A model generated the notes under the pieces. The model did not search any database and was not told the DNA's origin. It was given only the letters and a program-made list of their open reading frames with translations. The translations under genes were made by a program, and so were the position numbers. A stretch of 64,000 nt of DNA, from assembly GCA_963812795.1 (NCBI GenBank), contig CAWEWG010000003.1, positions 124,001 through 188,000 of the forward strand. Reading direction: 5' to 3'. The number at the start of each line of letters is the position of its first letter. The stretch's first letter is position 1. Below, one piece after another: positions 25,032 through 36,763 of the stretch. This DNA is from Hyphomicrobium_A sp963812795 (GTDB lineage: Bacteria > Pseudomonadota > Alphaproteobacteria > Rhizobiales > Hyphomicrobiaceae).

Positions 25032-25464
25032 GTTCGTTCCCCCCGAATGCGAGCCCTTGACGGGTCTTGCTCTTCATCGTCCCCGACGGTGCTCATGAAA
25101 GGTAATTCGGGCGCCGCTAAGGCCTTGACGCGAGCCATCATTCCACGCATGCGGAGGCGTCGCAGCGCAAATCATTCCCATGGCTTCGTTCGTGGCGACG
25201 GTGTTCTTCCTGCCCTTCTGGGCACACACGCGCGACACCCTCTTCTCGTTTTCGCCGCCGCCTTCGCGGTCTTGACGCTTGCGCTGAGTAGTCCTTCCGA
25301 TGAGGAAGTGACCGATCCGCATCACACACGGTCTCATATGTGGCCGACGCATGTCTAAAGCTTGACTGCATTAGTCAAGTTTTGCTCGATGTCCGTGTAG
25401 GGAGCTTCGTTCCAGCGCGCTCGCTCCCATCAAGGCGTTGAGTTTGTAAGCGTGGGGGTGGCGT
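25032..25464. other. Promoter region of the siderophore receptor
   Basis: Four hundred and thirty-three bases without a convincing gene. The only clear element is the iron box at 25361-25379. The 5-prime two thirds look like non-coding spacer with no repeat or hairpin that I could recognise. Confidence 0.5.
25361..25379 (+). promoter_or_regulatory. IRO-type iron-responsive operator upstream of the TonB receptor
   Basis: A perfect 7-bp inverted repeat, CTTGACT-GCATT-AGTCAAG, containing TGA-N9-TCA, the RirA (IRO) box of rhizobia. It lies 85 bp before the receptor start, and TTGACT could act as the -35 element. The same core stands in front of exbB, so the two would be co-repressed when iron is sufficient. 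Confidence 0.72.
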
Positions 25465-27920
25465 ATGAGTATGGGTGGTGAGCTGACCAGCGGCTGGTCA
25501 TTGGTTGCCGACAATAGTGGTGAAGGTAGCGCGGCCGCACGTAGCGACCAGCGCGCATCTTCGAACTGGCGGGCCTTGAAATCGGCGCTGCTGCTCGGCG
25601 CCGCGTCGTGCATCGCCTATCCGGCCAGCGCGCAGCAGGCGCCCGACGCCGTTCCGCTGCCGCAGCTGAACGTCGAGGCGACCGCCAAGAAGAAGGCGGC
25701 TGCGAAGAAGGGCGCCACCAAGAAGGCCGCGCCTGCGCAGGCCCGTCTCGCCGAGCCGCCGCCGACCGGCGCCGACGCGGGCATCGTCCCGACGCAGCCG
25801 CCGAGCTCCGGGCGGCAATCCCTACGCCAACCCGAACGCGCCCTACAAGGTCGAGCGGTCGGCATCGGGCAAGCTGACCGAGCCACTGGTCGAATACGCC
25901 GAGGACGGTGACGGCGGTCCCGAAGGAGGTGATCGAGGACAAGGGCGTCCGCGATCTGCGCGACCTCGCGCGCGAAACGCCCGGCCTGACGATCGGGTCC
26001 GCCGAGGGCGGCAACGCCTACGGCGCCTTCGCAATTCGCGGGTTCAAGGCCAACAACGACATCTTCGTCGACAGCATCCGCAATCCCGGCAACGTCAGTT
26101 CCGGACGTGTTCGCCGTCGAGCAGGTCGAGATCTACAAGGGTCCGAGCGGCGGCATCGCCGGGCGCAGCACGATCGGCGGCGCCATCAACCTCATCACCA
26201 AGCAGCCCGGACCTCAACTTCGATTTCTATGAGGTCGGCGACGACGGTCGGAACCGACAGCACCTTCCGCACGACGATCGACGCGAACCAGGTCGTGACG
26301 CCGGACTTCGCCGTGCGCGCCAACCTCATGTACGACCAGCACGACGTCGCCGGCCGCGACATTCGCCGACAGCGAGAGGTGGGGCGGACTGATTTCGGCG
26401 ACGGCGAAGCCGATCGGACGACGTGAAGATCACGCTCGACTACTACCGCTATCGCAACGACGCGACTCCCGGACTGGGGCGTTCCGGTTCGCAACATCGC
26501 ACAGATCTGCCGATGCACCGAATTCGGAATATCCGCGGGATACCTGGGTCGGCATGAGGGCCTCGACTTCTTCAAGGAGCAGGCCGACATCGGCACGGCG
26601 ACGGTCGTCGCCAAGCTGGCCGACGGCATGACGCTTGACCAACCGGTCGCGCGTGGGCCGAGAGCCGCCTCGACTACGTTGCCACGTCGATGGAAGGCAT
26701 ACCCGACGTCCACCATCCTCAACCGCGACCAGATGGCGCAAATCTACGCCAACCAGACGGAGCTGAACGCCAAGTTCGCGACGGGCATCTTCAAGCACAA
26801 CGTGGTCGCCGGCGTGGAGGTCACCCGCGAGAACATCGACCGATACTGCCTACGATCGTGACTAACGATTTCGACGATGTTGATCCGGTTCCACGGCCAT
26901 TCCCGCCCAATCCCTACAGCCCAACGGATCGAATCATTGGCAAGGGCCTGGTCTACGACGCCACCGATCGATACGGTCGGAACCTACCTACTCGATACGG
27001 TCCACCTGTCGGAACAGTGGATCATCAATGGCGGCATCCGCTTCGACGATTTCGAGCGCGATCAAGTCGGAGGCACGGGAGCTGCCGGAGGTACTACTTC
27101 CATCAGCCAACACCGCGAAGGTAGAAGCCGACTGTTCAGCTGGAACGTCGGCATCGTCTACAAGCCGATCCCAATCTCCAGCTTCTATGCGGCGTACGGC
27201 ACTTCCGAAAGCCCCATCGGCAGCGAGCTGGATTCGACCGGACCCGAGTACAACGGTCTCAGCCCCGCCCTCGTCAACGCGCAAACCCCAGGAGGCGCGA
27301 GCCGTCGAGGTCGGCACCAAGTGGGAGCTGTTCGACCGGCGCCTGCTGGCGACAGCGGCCCTGTTCCAGACCGACGTCGACAATGCTCGGACCAACGCCA
27401 GCACTGCCATGCGTAACGATCGCAACTATCGCGCTAGCTTCGCCGGCGAGTACCGCGTGCGCGGCATCGAGCTCGGCGCCGCCGGCAACATCACGCGAGA
27501 CTGGAGCGTGTTCGGTGGCCTCGTCCTCCTCGACACCGAAGTGCTCGAATCACCGCATCGCGCAGGACATCGGGCGAAGATTGGCCAACATTCCGCTGAC
27601 GCAGTTCTCGCTGCTGTCGCGCTACCAGTTGACCGACCAATTGGCGGTCGGTGGAACGGCGACGTACGGCGAGCGAGGTTTACGGCGGCCACTCGCCGCC
27701 AATGCCGCGAACAACCATACCGTCGACTGGTGGCGGTTCGACGCATTTGCCGAGTACGAGATGTCGAAGAACTGGGAGATCGAGGTGTCCGGGCCTCAAC
27801 CTCACCGACGAGCTCTATTACGATGCGATCTATCAGGCGCCAGACCACGATCCAGGCACATTCGCCTTCGTCGCTCCCGGCCGCGCCGGCTACTTAACCG
27901 TTAAGTGGAAATACGACTGA
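25465..27920 (+). pseudogene. TonB-dependent siderophore receptor, frame broken at many points
   Basis: An outer-membrane siderophore receptor (FhuA/FiuA-like). ATG 25465 follows GGGGGTGG; a long signal region ends near PASAQQ. The plug domain reads NTPRTVTAVPKEVIEDKGV, FAIRGFKANNDIFVDSIRN and VEQVEIYKGPSGGIAGRS; the barrel follows and ends GRAGYLTVKWKYD (stop 27918-27920). To read it through, about 15 frame changes are required between 25808 and 27800. Nearly all equal one extra base (for example near 25869, 26099, 26209, 26234, 26360, 26422, 26470); two sites could be a lost base. Conservation between breaks suggests clustered sequence error rather than old decay. The gene is preceded by an IRO box and followed by a piuC-like gene. 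Confidence 0.8.
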
Positions 27921-27950
27921 GAATAGGCTCGGCGGACCTCGATCTGTTAT

Positions 27951-27980
27951 CCTCCGGGCGTCCCTCGCCCGGAGGCTTTC
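27951..27980 (+). terminator. Terminator after the siderophore receptor
   Basis: A perfect 10-bp GC-rich stem (27951-27960 with 27966-27975, loop TCCCT) followed by CTTTCGTTTG, 30 bp after the receptor stop. It may be a partial terminator, since the piuC-like gene follows on the same strand 48 bp later. Confidence 0.7.
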
Positions 27981-28023
27981 GTTTGTTCGAGGACGCGGCC
28001 CCTATGAAGAGGAGAGAGCCCTT

Positions 28024-28707
28024 TTGCTCGTGACGATCCCGGATGTGCTGAAGGCCGAAGAGCTGGCCCATATCCGCCGCGTCCTCGAGACCACCAACTG
28101 GGTCGACGGGCGGAGCACGGCCGGCGACCAGGCGGCGAAGGTCAAGCACAACCTGCAGGTTCCGCCGGACTCGCCAGCCGCGCAGGAGCTCGGCCAGATC
28201 GTCCTCAGGGCGCTGAGCGCCAATCAGAAATTCATGACGGCGGCGCTGCCGCTGCGCGTGCTGCCGCCGATGTTCAACCGCTACGACGTCGGCATGACGT
28301 TCGGCGCTCATGTCGACGGCTCGGTCCGCGCGGTCCCCGGCGCCGGCATGCGCATGCGCACCGACGTGTCATCGACGCTGTTCCTGACCCCGCCCGAGGA
28401 CTACGACGGCGGCGAGCTGGTGGTCCACGACACCTACGGCACGCACGCGGTCAAGCTGCCGGCCGGGCACTTGGTCGTCTATCCGGCGACGAGCATGCAC
28501 TCGGTGACGCCCGTCACGCGCGGCAGCCGCTGGGCGTCGTTCTTCTGGACGCAGTCGCTGGTCAAGGACGACTGGCGCCGCCACATGCTCTACGACCTCG
28601 ACGTCTCGATCATGAGCATCAGGTCACGCTTGCCCGATGACGATCCCGCCGTGGTGGGCCTCTCGGCGCACTATCACAATCTCATCCGCCACTGGTCGGA
28701 GACCTGA
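28024..28707 (+). CDS. piuC: PiuC-like Fe(II)/2-oxoglutarate dioxygenase (PKHD-type hydroxylase)
   Basis: A 227-residue PKHD-type hydroxylase. The start is probably TTG 28024, with AGGAGAGAG upstream, giving LVTIPDVLKAEELAHIR; GTG 28030 is an alternative. The iron-binding facial triad is visible: His and Asp in GAHVDGSVR, the distal His in YPATSMHSVTPVTRG, with Arg (about residue 165) for 2-oxoglutarate. PiuC proteins are encoded beside TonB siderophore receptors and are thought to modify the siderophore or assist iron release. That matches this position directly after the receptor. Confidence 0.9.
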   Translation: MLVTIPDVLKAEELAHIRRVLETTNWVDGRSTAGDQAAKVKHNLQVPPDSPAAQELGQIVLRALSANQKFMTAALPLRVLPPMFNRYDVGMTFGAHVDGSVRAVPGAGMRMRTDVSSTLFLTPPEDYDGGELVVHDTYGTHAVKLPAGHLVVYPATSMHSVTPVTRGSRWASFFWTQSLVKDDWRRHMLYDLDVSIMSIRSRLPDDDPAVVGLSAHYHNLIRHWSET

Positions 28708-28733
28708 GCCGCCTCGCGGCGCTCATATGCAAA

Positions 28734-28758
28734 CATCCCCGGACGGGGTCCGGGGATG
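28734..28758. terminator. Hairpin between convergent piuC and mlaC-like genes
   Basis: A perfect 10-bp stem (28734-28743 with 28749-28758) between the two convergent genes. No long T-run exists on either strand; on the minus strand the hairpin is followed by TTTGCAT. It probably serves as a shared terminator. Confidence 0.55.
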
Positions 28759-28783
28759 CGGGGCTGTGAAGGCGTACTGGGCG

Positions 28784-29440
28784 TCAGCGATTGAGCGCGA
28801 CGACCAGAGCTTTTGGATTGCCGCCGTTGTCGCTGATGAAGCTCTGGAACAGGTTGTCGAGGAACGACGTCATCCAGAAGCCGATCACCTGCGCGTCGCG
28901 TACCTTGTAGGTGTCGCCGCGCTTGACGACCAGCCAGCGTACGTCATAGCCGTCGCCGCTGGCCAGCGTGATGCGGCTGTCGACGTAGGTGCCGCGCGCG
29001 TCGTCCTTCGACTGCGCCGTGACGATGAAGCGGGCGACCGGATACTTGGGCGCTTCCTTCGAGGCATAGCGCGCGATGAAATTGATCATGCCGTTGTAGT
29101 AGATCGGACGGTCCGTCTTCGGCAGGCTGCGGGCGTACTCGCCGAGCGCGCTGATGCCGATCGAGGGAATGTCGGCGTTCGAGTTCAGCACCATGGCGAA
29201 CTGTGCGGTCGAGCCCGAACGCGAGGCGGCGAGCAGCTCGTTGCCGACGCGCTTCATGAAGCCCGCGGGGCCCTCCCTGCGCACGACCGGAGCCGCTTCC
29301 ATTGCGGCCGGAGGCGCCACCTTCACCGCCGGGGTTTGCGCCGAGGCGGTCATGGACATCGCCAGCAGCGCTACGCCGGACAACGCCAGCGCGCACAAGA
29401 GGCTTTGCCGCGGCGCAGTTAGGGTCACGGGGGACTTCAT
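28784..29440 (-). CDS. MlaC/Ttg2D-family phospholipid-binding periplasmic protein
   Basis: A 218-residue exported protein from ATG 29440 (GGGAG upstream). Signal peptide to about residue 36 (LCALALSGVALLAMSMTASA). The mature part has the MlaC fold pattern: IGISALGEYARSLPK, YYNGMINFIARYASK, then VRWLVVKRGDTYKVRDAQVI and FISDNGGNPKALV. MlaC shuttles phospholipids between the outer-membrane MlaA complex and the inner-membrane MlaFEDB transporter. The other mla genes are not in this window, so this copy is isolated and may have a different partner. Confidence 0.82.
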   Translation of the reverse strand: MKSPVTLTAPRQSLLCALALSGVALLAMSMTASAQTPAVKVAPPAAMEAAPVVRREGPAGFMKRVGNELLAASRSGSTAQFAMVLNSNADIPSIGISALGEYARSLPKTDRPIYYNGMINFIARYASKEAPKYPVARFIVTAQSKDDARGTYVDSRITLASGDGYDVRWLVVKRGDTYKVRDAQVIGFWMTSFLDNLFQSFISDNGGNPKALVVALNR

Positions 29441-29594
29441 TCGGTCGGGCTCCCTGCAGAGGGGGTACGTACTATCAACGGCAGCCGCTTTGACGCCGGC
29501 CGGCCCTGGCCTCTTCAGCTGTATTAGCCATGCGCGGCCTCTCTCCGTCAAAGGGTGGCGAGAGATAACGTCGAATTTTTGGACGGCGGCGGAT

Positions 29595-30227
29595 CTAGGC
29601 ATGGGCGGCATCCGGCAAAGACGCTGGTGTCATTCGCGGCCATAGGGCCTTGAAGCGATAGAGTTCGCTGGGCGGAATCTCTTTGTGGCCGAGAAGTGTC
29701 GCAACGCGGTCCACCTCGCTTTGTGATGTCCGCGGCGCCACACTCAAGAGCACACTCATCGCGCGCGTCGGGTGCACGAGGATCAGCTCGTGGCGCGTGC
29801 CCGACAGCGATGCACGCACGTGATGCGCAACTCCGGCGAACGAGGCCAACGGTGCAACCCACGTCCAGGAGCGGAAATGGCCGCCTTCCGTGACACTGAC
29901 GAGCCCATCGGCGATCTCGACCGTGCGCGTGGTTGAAAGTCGCGCCACGAGGCGGCGCGTCGGCAGCGCCAGGAGATAGAGGATAAAGGCGATGGCGAAT
30001 AGAATTTCGAGGCCGAGAGTCGGATGCTGCTCGACCACGGCGCGCGCGTCGGGGGCCAATAGCGCCTGAAAGACGACGGCGAGCGCGGCGAACGTACCAG
30101 CAAAGGCAGCGGGCACGACGAGCACAAGCAGGGCGATGGCGGCGCGCTGCGAGCAGGTCTGGGCAAGGCGGAGGGGCAGTTGGGCAGGCACCGGGGGCTC
30201 GACCCGGTCGTAAATGGCAACGCGCAT
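29595..30227 (-). CDS. Membrane protein of unknown function
   Basis: A 210-residue protein with two adjacent transmembrane helices (about 28-55 and 72-95) followed by a soluble C-terminal part with strands around VEIADGLVSVTEGGHFRSW and RHELILVHPTRAMSVLLSV. This two-helix plus beta-rich layout resembles membrane-anchored PH-like (bPH/DUF2244-like) proteins, but I cannot assign a family with confidence. ATG 30227 lacks a good ribosome-binding site; a TTG 13 codons earlier is an alternative. It is divergent from the ArsR-methyltransferase gene. Confidence 0.6.
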   Translation of the reverse strand: MRVAIYDRVEPPVPAQLPLRLAQTCSQRAAIALLVLVVPAAFAGTFAALAVVFQALLAPDARAVVEQHPTLGLEILFAIAFILYLLALPTRRLVARLSTTRTVEIADGLVSVTEGGHFRSWTWVAPLASFAGVAHHVRASLSGTRHELILVHPTRAMSVLLSVAPRTSQSEVDRVATLLGHKEIPPSELYRFKALWPRMTPASLPDAAHA

Positions 30228-30347
30228 AGTGATGGTATCCGCGGATCGAGAGGTGGTTGCGTTCAAAGGTAAACGCGCGTGCTTACCGCTCCGTTAATCG
30301 GCGTGCCGAAAAGAACCCACATGTTGCCGGCCCGCTGCACTTGACAC

Positions 30348-30363
30348 ATAAACATATCTTTAT
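30348..30363. promoter_or_regulatory. 16-bp palindrome in the promoter of the ArsR-methyltransferase-met operon
   Basis: ATAAACATATCTTTAT is a symmetric site (ATAAA-N-ATAT-N-TTTAT). It begins two bases after a TTGACA -35-like element and covers the expected spacer, 28 bp before the start of the ArsR-type gene. ArsR dimers bind AT-rich inverted repeats of this size, so autorepression of the operon is likely (inference). Confidence 0.6.
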
Positions 30364-30390
30364 ATGCTCCGCCCCTAGAAGGAGCACGTA

Positions 30391-31410
30391 ATGGCCGGAT
30401 CATTCGCCAGCGACGATATCGTAATGGCGCTCAAGGCGGCGGCCGAGCCGACGCGCCTGCGCATCCTGCTGCTGCTCACGGCCGGCGAATTGAGCGTCAA
30501 GGACCTGACGGTGATCCTCGGGCAGAGCCAGCCGCGCATCAGCCGGCATCTGAAGCTGCTCGCCGAAGCCGGTCTGGTCGAGCGCTTCCGCGAGGGGAGC
30601 TGGGCCTATTTCCACGTCTCCGACCGGTCCGCCGGCGGGCGGCTCGCGCTCGACATCCTCGGCCTCGTCGACGGTTCGGATCGCGTCATCGCCCGTGATC
30701 GCGAGCGCGCCGAGGCCTTAAAGCGCGAGCGCGAAGCCTCGGCGCAGACCTATTTTCACGCGCACGCCGCCGACTGGGACCGCATCCGTGCCCTGCACAT
30801 CGCTGAGCAGGAAGTCGAGCAGGCGATCGTCGATGGGCTCGGGCGCGGTCCGTTCAAGCTGCTGGTCGACCTTGGCACCGGCACCGGGCGCATCCTCGAA
30901 TTGCTCGCCGACCGGTACGAACGCGGTATCGGCTTCGATCTCAACAATGCCATGCTCGCCTATGCGCGCAGCAACCTGTCGAAGGCCAGGCTCACCCGCG
31001 CGCAGGTGCGCCACGGCGACCTCTATGCCCTCAGCCTGCCCGACGGCGTCGCCGATGCCGTCGTCATGCATCAGGTGCTGCACTTCCTATCGGATCCGGC
31101 GCTGGCCATCAGAGAGGCGGCGCGCGTACTGGCTCCTGGCGGTCGGCTGCTGATCGTCGATTTCGCCCCGCATGACCTCGAGTTCCTGCGCGACGAGCAC
31201 GCTCATGACCGGCTGGGCTTCACCGGCGAGCAAGTGCAGCACTGGATGCGGGATGCCGGGCTGGAGCCGCGGCTGCAACGCGATCTGGCTCCCGCGGCCG
31301 CCGCCGGCCCGCAGGCGCTGACCGTTTCGCTGTGGCTGGGCGAGCGACCGCAGGCGGCGGCGACACTCGACAAACCGGCGCGCACTCGCGCCCTTCAGGA
31401 GGCTCCGTGA
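30391..31410 (+). CDS. ArsR-type regulator fused to a SAM-dependent methyltransferase
   Basis: A 339-residue fusion from ATG 30391 (AGAAGGAGCACGTA upstream). Residues about 10-85 are a winged helix of the ArsR family (EPTRLRILLLLTAGELSVKD, SQPRISRHLKLLAEAGLVE). Residues about 145-300 are a class I methyltransferase fold with motif I LVDLGTGTGRILELLA, then AVVMHQVLHFL and LLIVDFAPHD. No metal-binding Cys pair is present in the ArsR part. In relatives this fusion precedes metF/metH and is thought to sense SAM or SAH through the second domain. Its TGA overlaps the metF ATG by one base, so the genes are coupled. Confidence 0.9.
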   Translation: MAGSFASDDIVMALKAAAEPTRLRILLLLTAGELSVKDLTVILGQSQPRISRHLKLLAEAGLVERFREGSWAYFHVSDRSAGGRLALDILGLVDGSDRVIARDRERAEALKREREASAQTYFHAHAADWDRIRALHIAEQEVEQAIVDGLGRGPFKLLVDLGTGTGRILELLADRYERGIGFDLNNAMLAYARSNLSKARLTRAQVRHGDLYALSLPDGVADAVVMHQVLHFLSDPALAIREAARVLAPGGRLLIVDFAPHDLEFLRDEHAHDRLGFTGEQVQHWMRDAGLEPRLQRDLAPAAAAGPQALTVSLWLGERPQAAATLDKPARTRALQEAP

Positions 31411-32345
31411 TGGCCGTTGCATCGGAACGCAAGAGCCGGCTGCTCGGAGCCGGCGAAATCGACGTGTCGTTCGAGTTCTTCCCGCCGAAGACCGAGAAGA
31501 TGGAGCAGGCGTTGTGGGGTGCGGTCGAGCGACTGGCGCCGTTGCGCCCGGAGTTCGTCTCGGTCACCTACGGCGCGGGCGGGTCGACCCGCGAGCGCAC
31601 GCACAATACCGTCACCCGCATCGTCCGCGAGACAGGGCTCAAGCCCGCAGCGCATCTCACCTGCGTTGCCGCATCGAAGCAGGAGGTCGACGATGTCGCC
31701 CGCGAGTATTGGGAAGAGGGCGTGCGCCACATCGTGGCTCTGCGCGGCGACCCCGCCGGCGGTCCGAACACGGTCTACGAGCCGCACCCGGGCGGCTATA
31801 TCAACGCCGCCGATCTCGTCGCCGGCCTGAAGCGCATCGCGCCATTCGAGGTCTCCGTCGCCGGCTATCCCGAGAAGCACCCGGATAGCCCGACCGCGGC
31901 AGCCGACATGGACAATCTCAAGGCCAAGGTCGATGCCGGCGCCGATCGCATCATCACCCAGTTCGGCTTCGACAACGCGCACTACCTGCGCTTCCTGGAG
32001 CGGGCCCGCGCCGCCGGCATCTGGGTGCCGATCACGCCCGGCATCGTGCCCATTCACAACTTCAAGCAAGTCGCGGCCTTTGCCGCCCGCGCCGGCGCAT
32101 CGATGCCGTCGTGGCTGGCGCGACGTTTCGACGGTCTGGAAAACGACCCGGCGACGAGCCATCTCGTCGCTGCCGCCGTCGCCACCGAGCAGGCAATGGA
32201 TCTCGTCGATGAGGGCGTGAAGAAGTTTCATTTCTACACCCTCAACCGCGCCGACCTCGTGTACGCCATCTGCCACTTGCTGGGGTTGCGTCCGCACGAT
32301 GCCGCGGCGATCAGCGCGCCGGTCAAAGCGCGGGCGGCGGGTTAA
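31410..32345 (+). CDS. metF: 5,10-methylenetetrahydrofolate reductase
   Basis: A 311-residue MetF from ATG 31410, with AGGAGG upstream. It shows VSFEFFPPKTEKMEQALW, FVSVTYGAGGSTRERT, HLTCV, HIVALRGDP and ITQFGFD, all characteristic of the FAD-dependent TIM-barrel reductase. It makes 5-methyl-THF, the methyl donor for MetH, whose first half is encoded 12 bp downstream. Length is normal and no key block is missing. Confidence 0.96.
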   Translation: MAVASERKSRLLGAGEIDVSFEFFPPKTEKMEQALWGAVERLAPLRPEFVSVTYGAGGSTRERTHNTVTRIVRETGLKPAAHLTCVAASKQEVDDVAREYWEEGVRHIVALRGDPAGGPNTVYEPHPGGYINAADLVAGLKRIAPFEVSVAGYPEKHPDSPTAAADMDNLKAKVDAGADRIITQFGFDNAHYLRFLERARAAGIWVPITPGIVPIHNFKQVAAFAARAGASMPSWLARRFDGLENDPATSHLVAAAVATEQAMDLVDEGVKKFHFYTLNRADLVYAICHLLGLRPHDAAAISAPVKARAAG

Positions 32346-32356
32346 GGAGCAACGCA

Positions 32357-33418
32357 ATGCAGAGAAAGCCGACATTCGCCGCGCTGGAAGCCGCAGCCGA
32401 GAAGCGCATCCTCATTATCGACGGTGCCATGGGCACGATGATCCAGCGCTACAAGCTGGATGAGGATGGCTATCGCGGCGTGCGCTTCAAGGACTGGCAT
32501 CGCGACGTGAAGGGCAACAACGACCTGCTGGTGCTGACGCAACCGCAGATCATCGGCAAGATCCACGAGGAGTACCTTGAGGCCGGCGCCGACATCCTCG
32601 AGACCAACACGTTCAACGCGCAGCGCATCTCGCTCGCCGACTACGGCATGGAGGACATCGCCTACGAGATGAACGTCGCGGCGGCGAAGATCGCGCGCGC
32701 GGCAGCCGACAAGTGGAACAAGAAGACGCCCGATAAGCTGCGCTTCGTCGCCGGCGCCGTCGGGCCGACCAACCGTACCGCGTCGATCTCGCCGGACGTC
32801 AACAATCCCGGTTATCGCAACGTCGACTTCGACGAGCTACGCGAAGCCTACAAGGAGCAGGTGCGCGGCCTCATCGACGGCGGCGCCGACATCATCCTCA
32901 TCGAGACCATCTTCGACACGCTCAACGCCAAGGCGGCGGGAGTCGCCACGCTGGAGGTGTTCGAGGAAAAGGACGTCGAGCTGCCGGTGATGATCTCCGG
33001 CACCATCACCGACCTTTCCGGGCGGACGCTGTCGGGGCAGACTCCGGAAGCGTTCTGGTACTCGATGCGCCACCTGCGGCCGTTCTCCATCGGGCTCAAC
33101 TGTGCGCTCGGCGCCGAGCTGATGCGGCCCTATCTCGCCGAGCTTGCAACGCATGCGGATGCGCGCATCTCCGCCTATCCCAACGCCGGCCTGCCCAACG
33201 CCATGGGCGAGTACGATGAGAGCCCGCACGACATGGCGTGCGCCATGGCGCCGTGGGCCAAGGACGGCATCGTCAACATCGTCGGCGGCTGCTGCGGCTC
33301 GACGCCCGATCACATCCGCGACATCGCCGAGCACGTCAAAGCCCACCCGCCGCGCAAGATCCCGCACATCGCGCCGAAGATGCGTCTCTCCGGCCTCGAA
33401 CCTTTCGTCCACGGGTGA
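32357..33418 (+). CDS. metH: Methionine synthase MetH, homocysteine-binding module as a separate protein
   Basis: A 353-residue protein equal to the first module of cobalamin-dependent methionine synthase. It has the barrel start ILIIDGAMGTMIQRYKLDE, and the zinc-ligand Cys residues in GLNCALGA and GGCCGSTPDHI, which activate homocysteine. It stops after RLSGLEPFVHG, the point where the linker to the methyl-THF module begins in intact MetH. The rest of MetH is a separate gene 627 bp downstream; the two add up to 1250 residues, the usual full length. AAGGAG precedes the ATG. Whether the split enzyme is functional is not shown by the sequence. Confidence 0.92.
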   Translation: MQRKPTFAALEAAAEKRILIIDGAMGTMIQRYKLDEDGYRGVRFKDWHRDVKGNNDLLVLTQPQIIGKIHEEYLEAGADILETNTFNAQRISLADYGMEDIAYEMNVAAAKIARAAADKWNKKTPDKLRFVAGAVGPTNRTASISPDVNNPGYRNVDFDELREAYKEQVRGLIDGGADIILIETIFDTLNAKAAGVATLEVFEEKDVELPVMISGTITDLSGRTLSGQTPEAFWYSMRHLRPFSIGLNCALGAELMRPYLAELATHADARISAYPNAGLPNAMGEYDESPHDMACAMAPWAKDGIVNIVGGCCGSTPDHIRDIAEHVKAHPPRKIPHIAPKMRLSGLEPFVHG

Positions 33419-34045
33419 TTCATGACTAAGCGATGAAGTGCGCAGGACAGGACTCCCCTACCTCCCTGACTATGCGACGCGCGGAACAGTTAGCCGGTCG
33501 AGCGTGATCTTCGTCGATCGTCGAAGCGTCGTTTCTCGAACTGCTCGATGCGGTCCAGCTAGTTTTGCGCGCGGCGCCGGCGCCGGGAGACGAAATCGGC
33601 TCGGCAGCGGGAACCTCATGGTCGTTCGTCGGAAGGAGACTCGTAGCGCCCATGGTCGACTGGCGCGTCGCCGTCTCAAACGAGCGGCGGACGTCGACCG
33701 CGACGGTCCATACGACGAATATCTGAACAGCTCAATGAGACTGTGTTCGATCGCCGCGCACGTGCATCCTGAGGCGCATGTTGTTCCAGCATGACGGGGC
33801 AAGATTGCGCGTCAGGCGACACATGACGGTTGAAGCCGAACGCGCATGATCTCGAGGGCGAAGGGGTGCCGCGTCTTGCGGCTGACCAATTCCGATGCAT
33901 CTGCGCCAACATGGACGGACGCTGACTGGAGACCGAGCATCTGCGCGTTGGGGAAGCGTCCCGCCCCCTCACCGGCGCTGCGCGCCGGCCTCTCCCCAAG
34001 GGGAGAGGCGAAGCTGGCGCCGACGGAGAAGGCTGAAGCCAACAA
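33419..34045. other. 627-bp segment separating the two halves of metH
   Basis: No convincing gene. The first 500 bp show lower coding character with many short frames. A 42-codon minus-strand frame near 33812-33940 (ending RVRLQPSCVA) has no ribosome-binding site. The last 80 bp before the second metH gene hold the REP-like double hairpin at 33972-34008. I see no insertion-sequence terminal repeats or target duplication. Confidence 0.6.
33966..34012. repeat. REP-like double-hairpin element
   Basis: Two adjacent perfect inverted repeats: a 7-bp stem (33972-33978 with 33982-33988) and a 9-bp stem CCTCTCCCC-AA-GGGGAGAGG (33989-34008), preceded by CCCCCTCA. This arrangement is the common intergenic palindromic repeat of Hyphomicrobiales genomes. 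It lies 38 bp before the start of the second metH gene. I recognise no second copy in this window. Confidence 0.75.
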
Positions 34046-36739
<2,694 letters not shown>

Positions 36740-36763
36740 CCATCGCGGGTCCTAGAAATGCCG

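Noticed and set aside
33426..33653. Remnant of a mobile element inside the metH gap
   Set aside because: No transposase fragment, terminal inverted repeat or target duplication could be recognised; only the REP-like hairpins are supported.
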